From the NCBI GenBank assembly GCA_021733945.1, contig JAIPJX010000011.1:1-59622 (forward strand): a stretch of DNA of 59,622 bases. The letters are read 5' to 3'. The notes below the pieces were generated by a model. The model was not told the DNA's origin and did no database searches. It saw only the letters and a list, made by a program, of their open reading frames with translations. This stretch comes from Verrucomicrobiota bacterium (lineage in GTDB: Bacteria > Verrucomicrobiota > Verrucomicrobiia > Limisphaerales > SIBE01). Shown piece by piece: positions 34,816-44,402 of this stretch. The position numbers were made by a program, and so were the translations under genes. Every line of letters begins with the position of its first letter. Within the stretch, counting starts at the first letter, position 1.

Positions 34816-37791
34816 ATGGTCGAGACACAACCCATTTCTGTAGACAAAGCTGGAACCATACTTGGTGGCGACTCGGGGAACCTGGATCACCCGGATCGTT
34901 TCGTGGACCGTCATGTGGGACCGGACGCCGCAGAAACCAGGGCCATGCTGGAGCGTCTCGGAAAGACCGATCTGGATGCGCTGATCCAGTCCGCCGTTCC
35001 CGAGGGCATCCGGTTCCAGGGCTCCTTAAATCTTCCCGAGGCGCTCAGTGAATCGCAGGCCCTGGCGGCACTCCGCGCGATCGCATCGAAAAACCAGGTG
35101 TTTCGATCCCACATCGGCATGGGTTATTACGACACCCTTGTTCCCCCGGTGATCCAGCGGAACATCCTGGAGAACCCGGGCTGGTACACGCAGTACACCC
35201 CCTATCAGGCCGAGATCTCCCAGGGGCGCCTGGAAGGCCTGCTGAATTTCCAGACCATGGTCTGTGACCTCACCGGATTAGAAATCGCCAATGCGTCGCT
35301 CCTGGACGAAGCCACCGCCGCAGCCGAGGCGGTCACGATGTGTCACCGCATCAAATCCACTCAGGGCAAATCGGTGTTCCTCGTCTCCGATCAGTGTCAT
35401 CCCCAGAGCATCGAAGTGGTGCGCACCCGGGCCGAAGCCCTGGGCATCACCCTCTCGGTGGGACCGCACGAGGCATTTGTGCCGGACGCCACCGTTTGCG
35501 GTGTGTTGCTGCAGTATCCGGACACCTGCGGAGCGGTGCATGATTTCGAGCAACTGATCCAGAGCACGCACGCGGCCGGAGGGCTGGTTGTGTTCGCCAC
35601 GGATCTGATGGCCCTCACCCTGCTCCGCTCCCCCGGTGAATGGGGGGCGGACATCGCGGTGGGAAGCGCGCAACGATTCGGAGTGCCCCTGGGGTATGGA
35701 GGGCCGCACGCCGCGTTTATGGCAGCGCGGGACACCTTCAAGCGCCAGCTTCCCGGGCGATTGGTCGGGGTATCCAAAGATTCGAGGGGCAAACCCGCCC
35801 TGCGGCTTTCCCTGGGAACACGCGAGCAGCATATCCGCCGTGAAAAAGCCACGAGCAACATCTGCACGGCGCAGGCTTTGCTCGCCAACATGGCCGCCAT
35901 GTACGCCGTGTACCACGGCCCGGAGGGACTGCGCGCCATTGCCGGACGGATCCACCGGCTGGCACAACTGTTGGCAACCGGACTCCGCCGACTCGGGGTC
36001 ACGGTCCGGTCCGTCCCCAGGAGCAATCAGCCCGAAGGAACGGTCCCCTTCTTCGACACGCTTCGCATCGAGCTTCCGGATCCAACGAGCGCTGAACTCG
36101 CCCGGCGTGCCCGGGATCAACGCATCAACCTGCGTGTGATCGACGAACACACGGTGAGCATCGCTCTGGATGAAACCACGGCCGCGGGCCACGTGATGGA
36201 GCTGTTCCAGCTGTTTAACCGGGGATCCCAACCGGACTTTACGCTCAACGACCTCCTGGTGGCTGCCGACTTCAGCCCCGGTTTCCGGCCTCCCTTTGCG
36301 CGGACCTCCGATTTTCTGACACACCCGGTTTTCAACAGCTACCATTCGGAAACGGAGATGCTCCGGTATCTGCGCCGGCTCGAATCACGGGATTTGTCAC
36401 TCACCACATCGTTGATTCCGCTGGGGTCCTGCACGATGAAACTCAATGCGGCCAGCGAAATGTTCGCTGTGACCTGGCCCGAGTTCGCATGTATTCATCC
36501 GTTCGCGCCGATCGAACAGACCGAGGGCTACCAGACCCTGTTCCGGCAACTGGAGGCGTGGCTGGCCGAGATCACCGGATTCTCCGGCATTTCACTGCAG
36601 CCGAACGCCGGTTCCCAGGGGGAATACGCCGGACTGCTGGTGATTCGCAAACACCATCAGTCCCGCGGACAAGGCCATCGCAACATCTGCCTGATTCCAA
36701 CCTCCGCGCACGGCACCAATCCGGCCAGCGCCGTGATGGCGGGCATGAAGGTGATGGCTGTGGCATGCGATCCACGGGGGGACATCGACATGGAGGATCT
36801 GCGGGCGAAAGCCGAGGCGAACCGCGATGATCTTGCCGCTTTGATGATCACCTATCCCTCCACGCACGGTGTCTTCGAGGAAACGATCACGGAGATTTGC
36901 CAGATCATTCATGCAAACGGCGGCCAGGTGTATATGGACGGCGCGAACCTCAACGCGCAGGTCGGACTCTGCCGTCCGAAGGATCTCGGAGCCGACGTCT
37001 GTCATTTGAACCTGCACAAGACCTTTTGTATTCCCCACGGCGGTGGCGGCCCGGGCATGGGCCCCATCGGAGTAGCGGAGCACCTGGTGAAATTCCTTCC
37101 CGGGCACCCCGTTGTCTCGTGCGGTGGCAGCGAGGCGGTCGGCGGCATTTCCGCAGCACCCTGGGGCAGCGCGAGCATCCTGCCGATTTCCTGGTCCTAC
37201 ATCGCAATGATGGGCCCGGCCGGCCTGACCCAGGCCACCAAGATCGCCATCCTGAATGCAAACTACATCGCCCACCGGCTCGATTCGTATTATCCGGTGC
37301 TTTACAAGGGGCACGGTGATCTGGTGGCTCATGAATGCATCATCGATTTGCGTCAGTTCAAGAAAGTAACCGTCGAAGACGTGGCCAAACGGCTCATGGA
37401 TTACGGGTTTCACGCGCCCACCATCTCCTGGCCGGTGGCAGGCACCATGATGGTGGAACCAACGGAGAGCGAATCGAAAGCCGAACTGGATCGGTTCTGC
37501 GACGCCATGATCGCGATCTACGCCGAGATTCAGGAGGTCGAATCCGGCAAAACCGATGCCCTCGACAACCTCCTCAAGAATGCTCCGCACACGGCGGACA
37601 TGCTCACGCGCGAATCCTGGGAGCACCCTTACAGTCGCGAACAGGCGGTCTTTCCGATCGAACGCCTCAAGGAATCCAAGTTCTGGCCGGTGGTCGGGCG
37701 GATCGACAATGTGTTCGGGGACCGCAACCCGGTGTGTTCCTGCGCCGGCATGGATGCCTACCGGGACGAGACACCCGCAAAAGGTTCGTAG
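34816..37791 (+). CDS. gcvP: Glycine dehydrogenase (decarboxylating), P-protein
   Basis: A 991-residue single-chain P-protein of the glycine cleavage system. It decarboxylates glycine with PLP and passes the aminomethyl group to the lipoyl arm of GcvH. The N-terminal half has [18 protein letters not shown] and [20 protein letters not shown]; the C-terminal half has [15 protein letters not shown] and [20 protein letters not shown]. The PLP lysine is in [20 protein letters not shown] (about residue 735). The ATG at 34816 is taken; an in-frame ATG 42 bp upstream is possible. gcvT, gcvH and lpd are not in the window. The 254-bp upstream gap shows no recognisable glycine riboswitch. Confidence 0.97.
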   Translation: MVETQPISVDKAGTILGGDSGNLDHPDRFVDRHVGPDAAETRAMLERLGKTDLDALIQSAVPEGIRFQGSLNLPEALSESQALAALRAIASKNQVFRSHIGMGYYDTLVPPVIQRNILENPGWYTQYTPYQAEISQGRLEGLLNFQTMVCDLTGLEIANASLLDEATAAAEAVTMCHRIKSTQGKSVFLVSDQCHPQSIEVVRTRAEALGITLSVGPHEAFVPDATVCGVLLQYPDTCGAVHDFEQLIQSTHAAGGLVVFATDLMALTLLRSPGEWGADIAVGSAQRFGVPLGYGGPHAAFMAARDTFKRQLPGRLVGVSKDSRGKPALRLSLGTREQHIRREKATSNICTAQALLANMAAMYAVYHGPEGLRAIAGRIHRLAQLLATGLRRLGVTVRSVPRSNQPEGTVPFFDTLRIELPDPTSAELARRARDQRINLRVIDEHTVSIALDETTAAGHVMELFQLFNRGSQPDFTLNDLLVAADFSPGFRPPFARTSDFLTHPVFNSYHSETEMLRYLRRLESRDLSLTTSLIPLGSCTMKLNAASEMFAVTWPEFACIHPFAPIEQTEGYQTLFRQLEAWLAEITGFSGISLQPNAGSQGEYAGLLVIRKHHQSRGQGHRNICLIPTSAHGTNPASAVMAGMKVMAVACDPRGDIDMEDLRAKAEANRDDLAALMITYPSTHGVFEETITEICQIIHANGGQVYMDGANLNAQVGLCRPKDLGADVCHLNLHKTFCIPHGGGGPGMGPIGVAEHLVKFLPGHPVVSCGGSEAVGGISAAPWGSASILPISWSYIAMMGPAGLTQATKIAILNANYIAHRLDSYYPVLYKGHGDLVAHECIIDLRQFKKVTVEDVAKRLMDYGFHAPTISWPVAGTMMVEPTESESKAELDRFCDAMIAIYAEIQEVESGKTDALDNLLKNAPHTADMLTRESWEHPYSREQAVFPIERLKESKFWPVVGRIDNVFGDRNPVCSCAGMDAYRDETPAKGS

Positions 37792-37806
37792 GGCACGCCG
37801 CCTTCA

Positions 37807-37844
37807 AACCGGTCACAACCGGTTCGAAACGGGGTGGTTTCGAA
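37807..37844. terminator. Candidate terminator hairpins at gcvP / peptidase convergence
   Basis: Between the convergent stops of gcvP and the M14-like gene lie AACCGG-TCACAA-CCGGTT (about 37807-37824) and a perfect 8-bp inverted repeat TTCGAAAC-GGGGTG-GTTTCGAA (37823-37844), the latter inside the end of the minus-strand gene. The second begins 32 bp after the gcvP stop. Location suits a bidirectional end of transcription; T-tracts are absent. Confidence 0.3.
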
Positions 37845-38640
37845 GGTGCTCAACAACCGCCAGCGTCCCTGCAACCAGGGCATCGACTCGCACGGCCAAC
37901 GCGAAATCCGATGGCGCTTCAAGGGTGTGCCCCTGCCCACCCTGTCTGGCGCTGAGGAAAAGCGCTTCCGGCCAGTCGGACCGATCCTCGGGCCTGACCC
38001 TCGGGTGAATCACCCCGTTCACCGCAGGCCAACCATCGATCTCCGCGGAGGGTTCGATCGGGCACACCGCAGCGACGTTGCGAATGATTTCCCGGGCGAT
38101 TGATGTGCGTCCCTCCGATTCCAGTTCATACAGGTAGAAACCCCTGGCCTCCCAATCCTCGTGCAGAATGACGGATTGATCGAAATCGGGACATCGATCG
38201 AGCCAAGCCGCATGTGCCCGGATCTCCGCAGTCTTTAGATCCTGATAATCCCGGTTCAGATCGATCCCATGAGCGTTTTCACGCGTGTTGAGATCGAACC
38301 CGGCCGGGTTGAGGCAGGGGCAGAGAAACACCTCGAGGGTTTCGGGCCAGTTGGTTTCCCGGACCAACCGCAGGCACGCCAAGGGCCCCGCCGGTTCATC
38401 ACCGTGAATGCCGGCGGAGATGTAGAGACGGAACAGGGCCTGAACACCGCCGCACCGATAGGCACGCAGATCGAAGCGGTCTGATGTATAAAACACCTCA
38501 CTCGACCAGGAGCGATTCACTGCTTCGGCATGCAATTCCCCAAGCACGCTCCCAATGTCGATCCTTTCCCCGCGATAACCCCCGGAGTTGACTCCCAGAG
38601 GCTGTGCGCCCGCCTTGGGCTGCGGTTCTGTCTCGCTCAT
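37813..38640 (-). CDS. M14-family metallocarboxypeptidase-like protein
   Basis: A 275-residue cytoplasmic-looking protein (no signal peptide) with the zinc-carboxypeptidase fold signature. HGDEPAG (His79, Glu82) is the HxxE zinc motif. It is followed by CPCLNPAGFDLNTRENAHGI then DLNRDYQDL (substrate-binding Asn/Arg), a further metal histidine in VILHEDWEARGFYLYELE, and a C-terminal HTLEAPSDF carrying the likely catalytic glutamate. Related proteins include murein-peptide amidase and succinylglutamate desuccinylase-like enzymes; the substrate is not predictable. The ATG at 38640 has GGGGGGA about 10 bp upstream. It lies 31 bp downstream of bioB on the same strand, probably in one transcript. 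Confidence 0.8.
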   Translation of the reverse strand: MSETEPQPKAGAQPLGVNSGGYRGERIDIGSVLGELHAEAVNRSWSSEVFYTSDRFDLRAYRCGGVQALFRLYISAGIHGDEPAGPLACLRLVRETNWPETLEVFLCPCLNPAGFDLNTRENAHGIDLNRDYQDLKTAEIRAHAAWLDRCPDFDQSVILHEDWEARGFYLYELESEGRTSIAREIIRNVAAVCPIEPSAEIDGWPAVNGVIHPRVRPEDRSDWPEALFLSARQGGQGHTLEAPSDFALAVRVDALVAGTLAVVEHLRNHPVSNRL

Positions 38641-38671
38641 CACGGGATCCCCCCGGACAACCCGCGCCCGG

Positions 38672-39784
38672 TCAGACCGGAAGCATATCCGCAGAAGCGG
38701 ACACGGTGGCAGCCACCGCAGTCCCTGCTTTAGCCGGTTTGCCTGAAAACGTCGGGTCTTCCCAATCCGGGTCGAGACCGAGGTCCTTGAGCATCTGGAG
38801 GTCCTTTTCGACCGATTGGTTCATGGTGGTAAGGTAGTTGCCAACCATCAAGGCACTGGCACCGGCGGTAAAGACCATGCTCTGCATATCCCGCAGATTC
38901 GCGGTGCGCCCACCAGCCACCATGATCTCCTGCCGGGGCAGGATGAACCGGAAACAGGCGATGGTCTTCAGGATCTCAATGGGCGGGAGCGCCGGAGTGT
39001 TCTCCAGCGGCGTGCCCGGGATCGGATTGAGAATATTAACGGGAACCACACTGGCACCCACCTCGCGAAGCGCGAACGCGAGATCGCACCGGTCGGTCCA
39101 GGTCTCGCCCATGCCAATGATCCCACCCGAACAGATCTTGATCCCGGCGTTCGTCAGGAGACGGATTGTCTCGATGCGTTCCTCGTAGCTGTGGGTCGTG
39201 CAATGCTCCGGGAAAAACCGTTTGGAACTCTCCAGATTGTGCCCGTAACACGCCAATCCGGCGGCTTTCAGGCGATCCGCCACGGCCTGACTCTTGATCA
39301 ACCCCAGCGAAGCGTCCGCCCGCACCCGGCCTCCGTCGGATACTTCGCGAATCCGGTCGCAAACTTCATCCAGAATCGGGCCTTCGGAAAGCCCCTTCCA
39401 GGCGGCCACCAGGCCGAGGGCCGTCACGCCGTTCCGCTCGGCTTCCTCGGTCGCTTCCTGCACCGGTTCCGGATCGACGAATCCGTATTTCGGGGAGCCG
39501 GTCTGATAAAACGAGGATTGGGAGCAAAATTTGCAGTTCTCGGAGCAGGACCCCGCCTTGGCGTTGACGATCGAGCAGAGGTGGATCTTGTTTCCCTTAA
39601 AATGCTCCCGGATCCGGTTCGCCCAGGACATGAGGTCGAAAATGTCCGCCGACGAGCTCAGCTGGAAAAGCCAATCGGCCTCCGCCCTCGTCACTTCGCC
39701 ACCGTCCATCACCCGTCGGCCCAATCCTGCAAGGATGGAATGCGGGCTGGCGTCAAACTCTGCATCGTTCATGGTTGACACCAT
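38672..39784 (-). CDS. bioB: Biotin synthase
   Basis: A 370-residue radical-SAM enzyme that inserts sulfur into dethiobiotin. The radical-SAM cluster motif is AGSCSENCKFCSQ (Cys80, Cys84, Cys87). Family blocks include LEAAGLACYGHNLE-like AAGLACYGHNLESSKRFFPE, GGIIGMGETWTDRCDLAFAL, VPVNILNPIPGTPLE and AGGRTANLRDMQSMVFTAGA. Start is ambiguous: ATG at 39784 or 39772, neither with a clear ribosome site. The frame stays open much further upstream, but that part is antisense to the HDOD gene and is rejected. Other bio genes are not in the window; I saw no BirA-type operator. Confidence 0.95.
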   Translation of the reverse strand: MVSTMNDAEFDASPHSILAGLGRRVMDGGEVTRAEADWLFQLSSSADIFDLMSWANRIREHFKGNKIHLCSIVNAKAGSCSENCKFCSQSSFYQTGSPKYGFVDPEPVQEATEEAERNGVTALGLVAAWKGLSEGPILDEVCDRIREVSDGGRVRADASLGLIKSQAVADRLKAAGLACYGHNLESSKRFFPEHCTTHSYEERIETIRLLTNAGIKICSGGIIGMGETWTDRCDLAFALREVGASVVPVNILNPIPGTPLENTPALPPIEILKTIACFRFILPRQEIMVAGGRTANLRDMQSMVFTAGASALMVGNYLTTMNQSVEKDLQMLKDLGLDPDWEDPTFSGKPAKAGTAVAATVSASADMLPV

Positions 39785-40039
39785 ATCAATGTGCCCTGAC
39801 CGGGCAAGTCCGGAGTTGGAAGAACCGACGGGAAGGGGCCGTTCATCGGTAATACTTGAACCCGATACGCTGGGATGCGACCCGACGGGCCTCGTCAAAA
39901 GTAAGTGACATCCAGTGCAAACCGTGCGAACAATGGATCCATGGCATGACTCCGGGGTCCTCCTGCTGCGCGGCAAGGGAACCTGCAAATGCTTCGGATA
40001 CGCCGTGGTGAACAAAGGGCAGTCCCCTTCAATCGAAGG

Positions 40040-40903
40040 ATGGAACCAGATTATCAAAAGTATCGTGACATCGTCGACAAAGCGAAGGACCTTCCGACGC
40101 TGTCCTCGATCGTCCATCGATTGAACGAGATGATCCGGAACCCGAACACCAGCGCGGCGGACATCGGGCTTCTGATTGCACAGGATGTCGCGCTGGCGGG
40201 CACCACTCTGAAGCTGGTGAACAGCGCTTTTTACGGACTCTCTCAAAAGGTCAACAGTGTCACCCACGCCATCGTTATCCTGGGTTTCAAGAAGGTAAAA
40301 AACATCGCCCTGGCGGCTTCGATCCTCAATGCGTTCAAGAACCAGAATCAGACGGATTTTGATTACTCGGGATTCTGGGAACATTCCATCGGAACGGCCA
40401 CCGCCTCGGAAATCCTGGCCACAGCCCTCAAATCCCCGTACACCGACGAGGCGTTCATCTCGGGATTGTTGCACGATCAGGGCAAGCTGATTCTGGTGCA
40501 GTATTTTCCGGACGAGTTCCAGAAGATCCGTCATTTGATCGCCGACGAACGCATCACCATGCAGGAGGCCGAACAACGGGTTCTGGGATTTGACCATTCG
40601 CTGATCGGAACCTGGCTGGCCGAGAAATGGAAATTCCCGGAACACCTCACTCTCGCAATCCGGATGCATCACAAGCCGCTGATGGCCTCGCAACACTCCG
40701 AACTGATCCACCTGGTGCATACCGCTGACATTCTGTGCAGGGCCCTGGACATCGGAAACGGCGGTGACCCCTATATTTGCGAACTCAACCAGCAGGTTTG
40801 GACGCAAATGAATCTTTCCAGCGAACGGCTTGATGAGCTCCTTGGTAAAATCATGGATTCCATGAAGAACGTTTCCGAGTTCCTTGATCTGGTCCGGCAA
40901 TAA
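40040..40903 (+). CDS. HDOD domain signalling protein
   Basis: A 287-residue protein consisting mainly of an HDOD domain (about residues 15-210). Typical blocks are LPTLSSIVHRLNEMIRNP, IAQDVALAGTTLKLVNSAFY, SVTHAIVILGFKKVKNIALA and SGLLHDQGKLILVQYFP, the last retaining an HD pair. HDOD proteins are output or adaptor modules in bacterial signalling, usually without proven hydrolase activity. The ATG at 40040 (MEPDYQKYRDIVDKAKDLP) begins family similarity. It is followed after 18 bp by a histidine kinase gene, so the two probably act together. Confidence 0.88.
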   Translation: MEPDYQKYRDIVDKAKDLPTLSSIVHRLNEMIRNPNTSAADIGLLIAQDVALAGTTLKLVNSAFYGLSQKVNSVTHAIVILGFKKVKNIALAASILNAFKNQNQTDFDYSGFWEHSIGTATASEILATALKSPYTDEAFISGLLHDQGKLILVQYFPDEFQKIRHLIADERITMQEAEQRVLGFDHSLIGTWLAEKWKFPEHLTLAIRMHHKPLMASQHSELIHLVHTADILCRALDIGNGGDPYICELNQQVWTQMNLSSERLDELLGKIMDSMKNVSEFLDLVRQ

Positions 40904-40921
40904 GACACCACCTGGGGCGCC

Positions 40922-42496
40922 GTGGAAAAACTGCCAATCAACATAAACAGGCCCGCGGAGAGTTTCGCCGCAACCTTGCCGGAGTTTCTCTCCCCTGCTC
41001 TGGCGACGGCGATAACCCAGTTGCACGCGGTTCGAACCGACACCGAGGTGTACGCCGCCCTGCTCCAGGCCTCCCGTTCCGTTCTCAAACCAACCGCCGC
41101 GACAGCACTGGGTTGGGATGACGGCACCCCTATCGTCCTCTGGTCGACGCCCAAGCCATTGTCCGCGCCGGTCCAGTGGCCCGCGTCCCTCGCTCAGGAA
41201 TCGCAGGTGCGATGCCTGGCAACCTCACTCGTGCCGGGGCACCCACAGGATGCGCACACGCTGGTCTCGGTGCCATTGGCGCTGCCCTTAAATGATTCCT
41301 TTCAATCCTTCCTGTTGTGGATTGACGAGGAACCGATCGATCCGGAGCATCCGCTCATCGCATTGCTGGAGCTGCTGAAACCGGTAGCGGCGCTGGCCCT
41401 GGCGAATCTGGCCAATCATGCGCAGAAGGAGCAGGACCGGCAGGCATTGAGCGAGGCCTTGGAAAGCGTTCCGCTGGGGGTGCTCGCCGTTGGAGCGGAC
41501 CGTCGCATTCTGATCTGCAATCGAAACACGGAGTTCATCTTCAGTCTGAGGCGAATTGCAATCCTTGGCAACGACTACACCAAGGTGCTGCCGGAAATCC
41601 TGGTCAATGCGATGACCGACCTCATTCAATCCATCTCCCACTGGGAGGAAACCTTTGATCGGGAATTCAATTTTGCCATCGACCCGCGCACCACACTCCG
41701 AATCGGCATCAGCGTGGTGCCCATGGCAGACTCGCAGGACAAGGTTTTTGGTTACGTGTTTATCCTTCGGGACATGACCCTGACCCGGGAGGCTCAGACC
41801 TTGCGGGAACTCAACCTGCTCAATCTCGAGTTCATCCAGACCGTAAGCCACGAGATCAAGGCGCCGCTCATGACGGTTGTGATGGGAGCCGATTACCTGC
41901 TGGCGCGGGGAACGAATTTTGATGGGGAACAACGGGAAACCCTCCAGGCCATCGACCAGGGAGCCCAGCGCCTGCAGGAGTTGGTGATCGACCTTCTGGA
42001 TCTCGTGAGTTTTGAGAGCGGCCAGGTCAGTCTCGACCTCGAATTTGCGGACCTCGCTGCCGTCGCCAGTCGGGTCGTGCGCTTCTACCGCAAGCTGCCC
42101 AATGTCGAGATCTCCCTCGAAATGCCCGCCTCGCTCACACCCTTTCGTTTTGACAGCAGAAAGATCCATCGGGTTCTGGAGAATCTTGTCTCCAACGCGA
42201 TCAAATACTCCCCGGAGACAAAAAACATCAGCATCCGGATATCCCGCATGGACGACCAGATCATGGTCTCGGTAACCGATTGCGGCATCGGGATTCCCTC
42301 CGAACACCTCCCTTATATCTGGGACAAATTCTACAGGGTCTCCTCGTCATCGACGGAAAAAGTAGCCGGTCCCGGACTCGGCCTCGCGATCACCCGTCAG
42401 ATCGTCACCATGCATCGCGGCACCGTGCATATCCAGAGCGAACCCGGCAAGGGATCCACCTTCTCTTTCACCCTCCCCCAGGGCACCGCCCTCTAG
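40922..42496 (+). CDS. PAS-domain sensor histidine kinase
   Basis: A 524-residue kinase beginning with GTG. Residues 1-165 look like a GAF-type sensory domain, with no membrane segments, so it is probably cytoplasmic. A PAS domain follows (about 175-290; ESVPLGVLAVGADRRILICN). HisKA has the phospho-acceptor in TVSHEIKAPLMTVVMGADYL (about His309). The HATPase domain has the N box (VLENLVSNAIKYSP), G1 (VTDCGIGIP) and G2 (GPGLGLAITRQIV). No response regulator is adjacent; the partner is likely encoded elsewhere. Co-transcribed with the upstream HDOD gene. Confidence 0.92.
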   Translation: MEKLPININRPAESFAATLPEFLSPALATAITQLHAVRTDTEVYAALLQASRSVLKPTAATALGWDDGTPIVLWSTPKPLSAPVQWPASLAQESQVRCLATSLVPGHPQDAHTLVSVPLALPLNDSFQSFLLWIDEEPIDPEHPLIALLELLKPVAALALANLANHAQKEQDRQALSEALESVPLGVLAVGADRRILICNRNTEFIFSLRRIAILGNDYTKVLPEILVNAMTDLIQSISHWEETFDREFNFAIDPRTTLRIGISVVPMADSQDKVFGYVFILRDMTLTREAQTLRELNLLNLEFIQTVSHEIKAPLMTVVMGADYLLARGTNFDGEQRETLQAIDQGAQRLQELVIDLLDLVSFESGQVSLDLEFADLAAVASRVVRFYRKLPNVEISLEMPASLTPFRFDSRKIHRVLENLVSNAIKYSPETKNISIRISRMDDQIMVSVTDCGIGIPSEHLPYIWDKFYRVSSSSTEKVAGPGLGLAITRQIVTMHRGTVHIQSEPGKGSTFSFTLPQGTAL

Positions 42497-42600
42497 CGGC
42501 TGTTTTTCGGGTCGGCACGCTCATGACCTGTGAAATGAACTCAACTCGGCTCCCAGCCGACATTTCCCTCAACGAGGGTCCAATTGATCCCCCTACCCCC

Positions 42601-43773
42601 ATGAACCCATTCGCATCCACTGATCGTCGAGGATTCACCAAAACCACACTTCTAGCCGGTGCTGCTCTGGCCTCGGGCAGCCTTTCCCTGCCCGGCGCGG
42701 AAACTCCCGCGAAACGCATTCGCACCGGTCTCATCGGTTGCGGCAGTGTTTCAAACCAATACCTGCCGCAATTGACGCAATCGCCATTTGTCGAGGTCGT
42801 CAGCTTGTGCGACATCAAACCCGAACGAGCCCGGCGACAGGCCGAGCGCTTTCACGTGGCGCATCACTACCCGGATATTCAAGCGATGCTGGCGGGTGAA
42901 CCCTTCGATTTCCTCGTCGATACCACCGACATGCAGGAGCACGAGAAAATCAATCGACGCGCCCTCGAAGCCGGAAAGCATGTGTGGAGCGAGAAACCCA
43001 TTGCCAACACACTTGCGGCGGGCCAGGAGCTTTTGCGAGTCGCGAACCGAAACAAACTCCGCCTTTGGGGTGCACCCATCACCGTGCAGAGCCCACAGTT
43101 CGCGTTCATGGCAAGGCAGCTCGCCGCGGGAAAGCTGGGTCGCGTCGCGGCCGCACATGCGAATTACGGGCACGAAGGACCGGATTGGTCTGCATTCTTT
43201 TATGAAAAGGGCGGAGGCTCCCTGCCGGATCTGGCGGTTTACAACATCACTTCGCTCAGTGGCCTGCTCGGACCGGTCAAAAACGTCATGGCAATGCTCA
43301 GCATCGTCACACCGGAACGTACGGTCGGCGACAAAGGCCGCATCCAGGTGACCGAGGAGGACAATGCGATGGTGCTGTTGGATCATGGGAACGGCGTTCT
43401 TTCTCACGTACAATCCGGATTCAATTACTTCAACCCGAACGGCCACGAAGGGCGCAACGAGACCCGGCACACGATTTCCATTGTTGGCTCGTCAGGTTTT
43501 ATGGGAATGGTTGGTTACGACTGGGAACCCCTCGGCGTGGATCTTGCCACCAAGGACTCTCCCAGGCTCGAACGGCACGTGACGAACCCAGAGGGCTATG
43601 TCTGGCAGCAGGGTGCCAATCTGGCTGCAGAATGCCTGGCAACCGGGAAAGAACTCCTGGTCACCCCGGAGCACGCGTTGCATGTCCTCGAGATCATTAC
43701 CGCGGCCCGGGAATCGTCCGCTGCCGGAAAACGCATCGCACTTACCTCAACCTTCCGGTGGCCCGTCGTCTGA
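42601..43773 (+). CDS. Tat-exported Gfo/Idh/MocA family oxidoreductase
   Basis: A 390-residue NAD(P)-dependent oxidoreductase. The N-terminus MNPFASTDRRGFTKTTLLAG contains a twin-arginine signal (RR at 9-10) and a hydrophobic stretch ending in LSLPGAE. The Rossmann fold starts with IRTGLIGCGSVSNQYL (about 40-53), and the family EKP motif is in HVWSEKPIANTLAAGQELL. Exported members are frequent in Verrucomicrobiota and Planctomycetota and usually act on sugars or cyclitols. The start was chosen for the Tat signal; an upstream in-frame extension back to 42280 overlaps the kinase gene. Substrate unknown. Confidence 0.9.
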   Translation: MNPFASTDRRGFTKTTLLAGAALASGSLSLPGAETPAKRIRTGLIGCGSVSNQYLPQLTQSPFVEVVSLCDIKPERARRQAERFHVAHHYPDIQAMLAGEPFDFLVDTTDMQEHEKINRRALEAGKHVWSEKPIANTLAAGQELLRVANRNKLRLWGAPITVQSPQFAFMARQLAAGKLGRVAAAHANYGHEGPDWSAFFYEKGGGSLPDLAVYNITSLSGLLGPVKNVMAMLSIVTPERTVGDKGRIQVTEEDNAMVLLDHGNGVLSHVQSGFNYFNPNGHEGRNETRHTISIVGSSGFMGMVGYDWEPLGVDLATKDSPRLERHVTNPEGYVWQQGANLAAECLATGKELLVTPEHALHVLEIITAARESSAAGKRIALTSTFRWPVV

Positions 43774-43808
43774 GGTGGCCCACTCGCAACCTCCCGGCAA
43801 CCCGTTCA

Positions 43809-44402
43809 TCAACACCGACTCTGGAGGTAGAGGCGACCCGCCGCAACAACAGGCGAGGCGTAGAGCGTGCCCAATCCGGCAATTCGCTCCTGATCGTAAA
43901 CCGGACTTCCGTTCCGGGCATCCAGCGAGGTCAACACGGCGCTGTTGGCGGACGTGAAATAGACCTGTCCGCCAGACACCGCCGGGGATGGCACGTACGG
44001 AGTCCCGCGGTTGTAACTCCAGGCGAAGCCAGAGTCCTTCCCGATATCGCCGAGTGCTCCCAGAGCAATGGCGTAAACGGGATTGGCCCGGTATCCGCTC
44101 ATGCAAAGCACGGTGTCCTCGAAACGGACAGGCGACGGAATGCAGTTGACGGTGAGCCCCTCCGCCCGCCAAAGGACCGCGCCCGATTCGAGGTCATAGC
44201 TTCGGATCCGGTTCGTTCCAGGCACCACCACCTGGTTTGTGCCATCGAAGGAAACCACCAACGGCGTAGCCCAGGAAGTAGGTTCATCCCTCGGGGTCCG
44301 CCAAAGTTCCACTCCGGTCCTGGAATTCAGAACCACGAACGTCACCATCAGGACCAGCACGGACCACGGAAGCCTCGCACGGTTGGTCTTCACGCTTTGC
44401 AT
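43809..44402 (-). pseudogene. PQQ-like beta-propeller protein remnant
   Basis: About 197 residues of a PQQ-repeat beta-propeller, with blades recognisable as VVLNSRTGVELWRTPRDEPT, YDLESGAVLWRAEGL, VPSPAVSGGQVYFTSANS and LTSLDARNGSPVYDQERI. Full-length relatives have about 400 residues with a signal peptide; here both the N-terminal blades and the last strands are missing and the ORF ends abruptly after GRLYLQSRC. The apparent start overlaps the 3' end of apbE by 13 bp. I read it as a decayed gene; a very short functional propeller is less likely. Confidence 0.65.

Noticed and set aside
39785-40039. BirA operator upstream of bioB
   Set aside because: No TTGTAAACC-type palindrome is visible in the divergent region.
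39785-41026. Upstream extension of the bioB frame to a 784-residue protein
   Set aside because: The added 414 residues are antisense to the HDOD and kinase genes and resemble no family; biotin synthase homology starts at about 39784.
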